Assembly (NCBI GenBank): GCA_029960065.1
Contig: JASCOF010000002.1
Span: forward strand, 496,001 to 560,000
Origin: Flavobacteriaceae bacterium PS02336
GTDB lineage: Bacteria > Bacteroidota > Bacteroidia > Flavobacteriales > Flavobacteriaceae
Direction of reading: 5' to 3'
Length of the DNA stretch: 64,000 nucleotides
Shown here piece by piece: positions 62,715 to 64,000 of this stretch. A program made the translations under genes and the position numbers. Position 1 is the stretch's first letter. The number at the start of each line of letters is the position of its first letter. The notes under the pieces were generated by a model. The model ran no database searches and was not told the origin of the DNA. It saw nothing but the letters and a program-made list of their open reading frames with translations.

Positions 62715-62823
62715 TTTTACTAAAAATTTTCCGCAAAATTAAGGAATATAAACGAATGAAAATAGCGTAATTAGGTTTAAAAGTTTTCAGCTACGAATTC
62801 GTGTGAAATATGTTTTGTTTTTT

Positions 62824-62902
62824 GCCACGAATTGCACGAATTTTCACGAATCAATTAACTGCATTGCAGAAAAAATTAGTGGGAATTAGTGTAATTCGTG
62901 GC
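62824..62902. repeat. Extragenic palindrome (GCCACGAATT type)
   Basis: Arms GCCACGAATT (62824-62833) and AATTCGTGGC (62893-62902) with further pairing CAC/GTG inside. Same family as the element at 36715. It follows the ammonium transporter gene. Confidence 0.8.
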
Positions 62903-62917
62903 TGAAAAAATATATTT

Positions 62918-64000
62918 TTAACCGTAATGAGGTTCAGTAATAGGCTGTGCTTTTGGATCAAGAGATTCATCGTGTTGTGATAAATCCAATCCAATATGTT
63001 CTGATTCTTCAGAAACTCTTAACGGAATAATGAAGTTTGTTACTTTGAACAAGAAATACGCTCCGAAGAAAGTAAATACAGAAACTAGAACCAAAGCCAT
63101 CATATGATGTCCAAAAACGTTCCATCCGCCGTGTAATAAACTTGCATTTTCTCCATGAGCAAAAATAGCTGTTAAAATCATTCCCATAATTCCGCCGACA
63201 CCGTGGCAGGCAAAAACGTCCAGCGTATCATCAAATCTTTTAGAATATTTACAATTTACAGCCGTATTAGAAACCAAAGCCGTCACAAATCCGAAGAACA
63301 TACTTTCTGGTACCGAAATATACCCTGCCGCTGGCGTTATGGCAACAAGACCAACAACAGCTCCGATACAAGCACCTAATGCCGAAACTTTTCTTCCGTT
63401 CATTCGATCAAAGAAAATCCAAGTTAACATGGCTGCAGCCGATGAAGTAGTGGTCGTTGCAAAAGACATAGCAGCAGTTCCGTTGGCAGCAAGTGCAGAA
63501 CCAGCGTTGAATCCGAACCAGCCAAACCAAAGCATTCCAGTTCCTAATAACACAAACGGAATATTGGTTGGAATATGCTGGCTGTTTTTTCTTTTTCCTA
63601 AAACAATAACGCCGGCTAAAGCTGCAAAACCGGAACTCATGTGTACTACGGTTCCTCCAGCGAAATCTTTAACGCCAAAATAACTTCCTAAAACACCCGT
63701 TGGATACCAAACCGCGTGACATAAAGGAGCATATATAAAAATGGTGAATAAACTAATGAAAACTAAATAAGAGATAAAACGAACACGTTCTGCAAAAGAA
63801 CCTGTAATAATTGCGGGACAAATAATAGCAAATTTCATTTGAAACAAAGCAAAAAGCATAAACGGAATCGTATTTGCCAATTGTTTATGAGGCAGAACGC
63901 CCACGTAATCCATAAAAGCAAACGTAGTCGGATTTCCGAAAAAGCTGTAAAAATGATCTCCAGAACCAAAACCTACAGGCTCTCCAAAAGCCAAACTAAA
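62918..64000 (-). CDS. amt: Ammonium transporter, C-terminal part
   Basis: The frame is open to the end of the window, so the N-terminus and promoter lie beyond it; about 360 residues are visible. The Amt features are FALFQMKFAIICPAIITGSF then AERVRF, the pore His in GGTVVHMSSGFAALAG and the second His in DVFACHGVGGIMGMIL. The end is a cytoplasmic tail with EESEHIGLDLSQHDESL. It conducts ammonium into the cell and is usually controlled by GlnK; no glnK gene lies downstream here. Confidence 0.94.
   Translation of the reverse strand, partial: FSLAFGEPVGFGSGDHFYSFFGNPTTFAFMDYVGVLPHKQLANTIPFMLFALFQMKFAIICPAIITGSFAERVRFISYLVFISLFTIFIYAPLCHAVWYPTGVLGSYFGVKDFAGGTVVHMSSGFAALAGVIVLGKRKNSQHIPTNIPFVLLGTGMLWFGWFGFNAGSALAANGTAAMSFATTTTSSAAAMLTWIFFDRMNGRKVSALGACIGAVVGLVAITPAAGYISVPESMFFGFVTALVSNTAVNCKYSKRFDDTLDVFACHGVGGIMGMILTAIFAHGENASLLHGGWNVFGHHMMALVLVSVFTFFGAYFLFKVTNFIIPLRVSEESEHIGLDLSQHDESLDPKAQPITEPHYG

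Overview
The window reads as a chromosome segment from a flavobacterium, most likely Flavobacterium or a close relative in the Bacteroidota. The DNA is AT-rich. Promoters match the Bacteroidota -7 element TAnnTTTG, in a few cases with TTG about 19-21 bases upstream. It carries a MurF-Alr fusion, an exonuclease-DnaE fusion, GLPGLI and PorT-like proteins, CarboxypepD_reg/TonB outer-membrane proteins and many extragenic palindromes. I saw no tRNA, rRNA, CRISPR array, transposase or prophage gene.

Layout. 1-6.8 kb: the end of an FAD-dependent oxidoreductase overlapping a membrane protein, an SGNH-hydrolase lipoprotein, a DUF3050 protein, glutaryl-CoA dehydrogenase and a TPR/AraC-type regulator. 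7.0-16.4 kb: an accessory peptide-export locus (below). 16.4-19 kb: trmN6, a frameshifted four-helix-bundle gene and rpsP-rimM. 19-25 kb: a lipoprotein, an RRM RNA-binding protein and the leuC-leuD-leuA-like-leuB operon on the minus strand. 25.6-29.5 kb: a small secreted protein, a GLPGLI protein and an outer-membrane barrel protein. 29.9-35.5 kb: dnaE with an N-terminal proofreading domain, then an OMP. 35.7-42 kb: a Gfo/Idh/MocA oxidoreductase, a prolyl oligopeptidase, a TonB receptor and a His/Cys-rich small protein that may form a metal-uptake unit. 42.2-53 kb: a PorT-like protein, a PAP2-like membrane protein, murF-alr, mscL, asd, a SMI1/KNR4 protein, ferredoxin, an Nfu-type scaffold, Mrp and an L,D-transpeptidase. 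53-60.7 kb: a MacAB-like efflux operon divergent from an NtrC-type regulator and its histidine kinase. 60.8-64 kb: an alkyltransferase-like protein, a LysE-family exporter, trmB and the C-terminal part of an ammonium transporter that runs off the window.

The most interesting region is 7004-14748 (possibly to 16433). On the minus strand, six tandem genes of about 195-bp period encode 46-47 aa precursors. They have a double-glycine-type leader and a cysteine-free Pro/Gly-rich core that always ends in PIRGTGSGNG. Copies 1-4 are identical as protein but differ in DNA only at synonymous positions, so the protein is under selection. Divergently on the plus strand come a three-part protein (degenerate C39-like domain, VKOR with four cysteines, thioredoxin-like CGHC), three small Cys-containing precursors, a C39-peptidase ABC exporter with an intact catalytic triad, its HlyD adaptor and an S41 peptidase. 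The simplest reading is one exporter serving two chemically different peptide families: disulfide-bonded peptides oxidised by the VKOR-Trx protein, and an amplified family of linear, Cys-free peptides. No LanB/LanM, radical SAM, YcaO or ATP-grasp maturase is in the window. Their biological role (bacteriocin, signal or other) is inference.
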